Below, in pieces: positions 62,045-63,811 of a DNA stretch of 63,811 bases. The stretch comes from Bryobacteraceae bacterium CoA2 C42 (GTDB lineage Bacteria > Acidobacteriota > Terriglobia > Bryobacterales > Bryobacteraceae), in assembly GCA_019931245.1 (NCBI GenBank), contig JAINDL010000022.1, forward strand, positions 1 through 63,811, read 5' to 3'. Both the position numbers and the translations under genes were made by a program. Under the pieces are notes generated by a model, which was given only the letters and a program-made list of their open reading frames with translations, searched no databases and was not told the DNA's origin. Each line of letters begins with the position of its first letter. Position 1 is the first letter of the stretch.

Positions 62045-63112
62045 TTACGTCTGCCTCGATTCCTCGATCGCCTCCGCAGCGCGTAAGACGGCCAGGGCCG
62101 TTTTCTGCCAGGTGAACTCGGCGGCGCGTTGTTTTCCTCTTTCGATGAGGCCGGGGGCGGTGAGGGCCTTTTCCATCTGTTCGGCGAGGGCGGAGGCGTT
62201 GCCGGCAGGGAAGTGGAGGGCTCCGTCGGCGCTGACGTCGCGCATGGGGCGGGCGTCGGCGCAGATCGTCGGGAGGCCGGCGGCCATGGCTTCGAGGATC
62301 GGCATGCCGAAGCCTTCGAAGGTCGAGGGGAAGACGAAGAGGCTGGCGCGGCGATAGAGGTCGTATAAGTCCTGGCGGTCCAGCCAGCCGGTGATCTCGA
62401 CGTTGGGGCCGGCCTTGGCTTCGATGGCTTGCGTGTGGAAGCCTTTCATTCCGGCCAGGACGAGGCGGTATTCAGGGTGGGTTTGGCGGAACTTCTCGAA
62501 GGCTTCTAATAGGGTCTCGATGCCTTTGTGGGGGTGGAGGGTGGAGACGCAGAGGACGATGGGTGCGGTGCGCTGGGCGTTGAGGGTGGGGAAGACTTCG
62601 CCGACGCCGGGTGGGGCTATGTGAATGCGGTCGAGGGGGACTTTGTAGATCTCGTGGATGTCTTCTTTGGACTTTTCGCTTAAGGTCAGGATGGCCTTCG
62701 AGCGGCGAGCGGCGGCCCAGACTAAGAAGCGCCAGGCGAGTAAGTCGGCGGGTTTGAAGTATTCGGGGTGGCGCTTGTGCTGGAGGTCGTGGATCCAGGT
62801 GAGTTGCGGGCAGCGGGCGAGGCACGGGGCGGTGAAGCCGGGATTTAAGAGGATGTCGCAGTCGCCGGTGGAGAGCACGAACTGCTCCCAGAGGATGCGG
62901 CCGGGACGGAAGCGGGCGTGGACGGGTTGGGGCCAGAGCTGGAAGCGGGGATCGGCGGGGGCGAGGTCGGGGCCGGTTTCGCGGTTGGTGAAGAGGAGAT
63001 ACTCGTGGTCGTTAGGCTCCTGGGCGAGGGCCTGGAGTAAGTTGCGGAGATAGATTTCGGTGCCGCCGACCTCGCCGGGGAGGAGATAGAGGGCGTTAAC
63101 GCCGATTCGCAT
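62045..63112 (-). CDS. Glycosyltransferase family 4 (GT1-like)
   Basis: The 355-residue GT-B enzyme starts MRIGVNALYLLPGEVGGTEIYLRNLLQAL and has the family core: WIHDLQHKRHPEYFKPADLLAWRF, KAILTLSEKSKEDIHEIYKVPLDRIHIAPPGVGE, IVLCVSTLHPHKGIETLLEAFEKF, and FVFPSTFEGFGMPILEAMAAGLPTI, with the E-x7-E signature. It transfers a sugar from an NDP donor in surface polysaccharide synthesis. It overlaps the upstream TPR gene by 17 bp. A truncated paralogue sits at 58793-59285. Confidence 0.93.
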   Translation of the reverse strand: MRIGVNALYLLPGEVGGTEIYLRNLLQALAQEPNDHEYLLFTNRETGPDLAPADPRFQLWPQPVHARFRPGRILWEQFVLSTGDCDILLNPGFTAPCLARCPQLTWIHDLQHKRHPEYFKPADLLAWRFLVWAAARRSKAILTLSEKSKEDIHEIYKVPLDRIHIAPPGVGEVFPTLNAQRTAPIVLCVSTLHPHKGIETLLEAFEKFRQTHPEYRLVLAGMKGFHTQAIEAKAGPNVEITGWLDRQDLYDLYRRASLFVFPSTFEGFGMPILEAMAAGLPTICADARPMRDVSADGALHFPAGNASALAEQMEKALTAPGLIERGKQRAAEFTWQKTALAVLRAAEAIEESRQT

Positions 63113-63811
63113 CGACTTGGGCCTGGGCCTTAGCTTTGGCGTTGGTGGCGTTGCGGAGGCCCTGGGCGGCGGCGGCGAGGTCGGGGGCGAGGCGGAGGGC
63201 GGTCTGGTAGCTGGCGATGGAGGCGTCGAGTTCGTTGCCGGCGAACAGGATGTTGGCGCGGTAGACGTGGAGCATGGGGAAGTTGGGGTCGAGCTTTTCG
63301 GCTTCGGCGAGGGCGGCGAGGCCTTCGTCGTACTGCTGGGTTTTGCCGCGGATCATGCCCATGAGGGAGAAGTTGTGGGCGGAGGGTTTGATGCGGTTGG
63401 CGTCTTCGAGGCGGGTGAGGGCGAGGGCGGGCTGGCCGGCGCAGTCGAGGGCGAGGGCCCAGTCGACGTAGAGATGGTCGTCGGGTTTTTGGAGTTCGGC
63501 GGCGCGGGCGTAGGAGTGGGTGGCTTCGAGGCACTGCCCCTTTTCATAGTGGGCGTAGGCGAGTTGGAAGTGGGGGCGGGCTTTGTTGGGGGACTTGGCG
63601 GCGGTGTCGGCCCAGAGGGCGAGGGCGGAGTTCCAGACGGTGTTGCGCTGGTAGGTGGCGGCCATGAGGGCGAGCGAGACGGCGGCAGTGAGGACGGCGA
63701 GGACGGTGGGGGTGGTTTTCGAGCGGCGGAGGAGTTCGACGGCGATGAGGGTGAGGGCGAAGACGGGCATGTACATGCGGCGCTCGACGAGGACGTCGCG
63801 GATGGGGAGGA
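63096..63811 (-). CDS. Membrane TPR protein, 5' end beyond window
   Basis: The frame continues past the right edge with upstream codons LPIRDVLVERRMYMPVFALTLIAVELLRR, so 63776 is not the start. Visible are a membrane helix (VLAVLTAAVSLALMAATYQ) and then TPR units (PHFQLAYAHYEKGQCLEATHSYARAAEL, VDWALALDCAGQPALALTRLEDA, GKTQQYDEGLAALAEAEKLDPNFPMLH, GNELDASIASYQTALRLAPDLAAA). This is the C-terminal half of a TMTC-like or GT-C plus TPR protein of the kind encoded with polysaccharide glycosyltransferases. Its stop overlaps the glycosyltransferase start by 17 bp. Confidence 0.85.
   Translation of the reverse strand, partial: LPIRDVLVERRMYMPVFALTLIAVELLRRSKTTPTVLAVLTAAVSLALMAATYQRNTVWNSALALWADTAAKSPNKARPHFQLAYAHYEKGQCLEATHSYARAAELQKPDDHLYVDWALALDCAGQPALALTRLEDANRIKPSAHNFSLMGMIRGKTQQYDEGLAALAEAEKLDPNFPMLHVYRANILFAGNELDASIASYQTALRLAPDLAAAAQGLRNATNAKAKAQAQVDANRR

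Overview
The window is high-G+C bacterial chromosome, and its gene content points to the phylum Acidobacteriota, most likely a Solibacter/Bryobacter-type member (order Bryobacterales). The pointers are a protein ending in the Solibacter-type TIGR03437 C-terminal domain, a GWxTD-domain protein, several planctomycete/acidobacterial-type cytochrome families (DUF1592, DUF1552, DUF1549/DUF1553), and a CHAT protease paired with a sigma factor. I found no rRNA, tRNA or CRISPR array. This placement is inference from gene families only.

Layout. 1-6033 (minus strand): the yceD-rpmF-plsX lipid/ribosome cluster, an aquaglyceroporin and two exported proteins. 6155-8349 (plus): coproheme decarboxylase HemQ and a LarA-like protein. 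8350-9449: a structured intergenic stretch, a degenerate flp copy and an intact Flp pilin gene. 9450-12282 (minus): HU, an M50 protease, a family 2 glycosyltransferase and a sugar-phosphate isomerase-like protein. 12344-16355 (plus): flavin reductase, GWxTD protein and an outer-membrane-type protein. 16454-17674 (minus): a CpaE/TadZ ATPase that fits with the Flp pilin. 17838-25942 (plus): a cluster of DUF1592 cytochrome, DUF1552 protein, two leucine-rich-repeat proteins and a sulfatase. 27049-34384 (plus): an RND efflux pair and a multidomain DUF1549/LamG/DUF1553 cytochrome. 34397-38668 (minus): an EF-hand / ApbE-DUF2271 / PepSY operon that looks like a flavinylated redox module, then an amidohydrolase and a creatininase-family protein, with a dimethylformamidase-like gene diverging at 38697. 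40451-47214: DUF4287/DUF5655 and TPR proteins, the Cys-tRNA(Pro) deacylase ybaK, the SOS mutasome genes imuA-imuB, and a CHAT-protease/ECF-sigma pair. 47618-52693 (minus): a compact nucleoside catabolism operon (deoA, nupC, punA, cdd, amidohydrolase). 52872-56622 (plus): a single gene encoding ModA, ModB and ModC of a molybdate transporter in one chain, then a RidA-like exported protein. 56641-63811 (minus): cell-surface sugar genes interrupted by a lower-G+C island carrying an IS701-type remnant, a beta-propeller-like protein and a Cys-rich exported protein.

The most unusual items are (1) the one-chain ModABC transporter, (2) a 12-residue isoleucine-run micro-ORF with a good ribosome binding site upstream of the CHAT/sigma operon, with a perfect palindrome just after that operon's extended -10 box, (3) the exported Cys-rich protein in an island bracketed by a partial glycosyltransferase duplication, and (4) a recurrent pattern of three-copy short tandem repeats (13, 17, 18, 18 and 25 bp), three of the five at gene 3' ends. 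There are also clear decay events: a homopolymer frameshift splitting ApbE from DUF2271, a degenerate flp copy, and a multiply frameshifted transposase.
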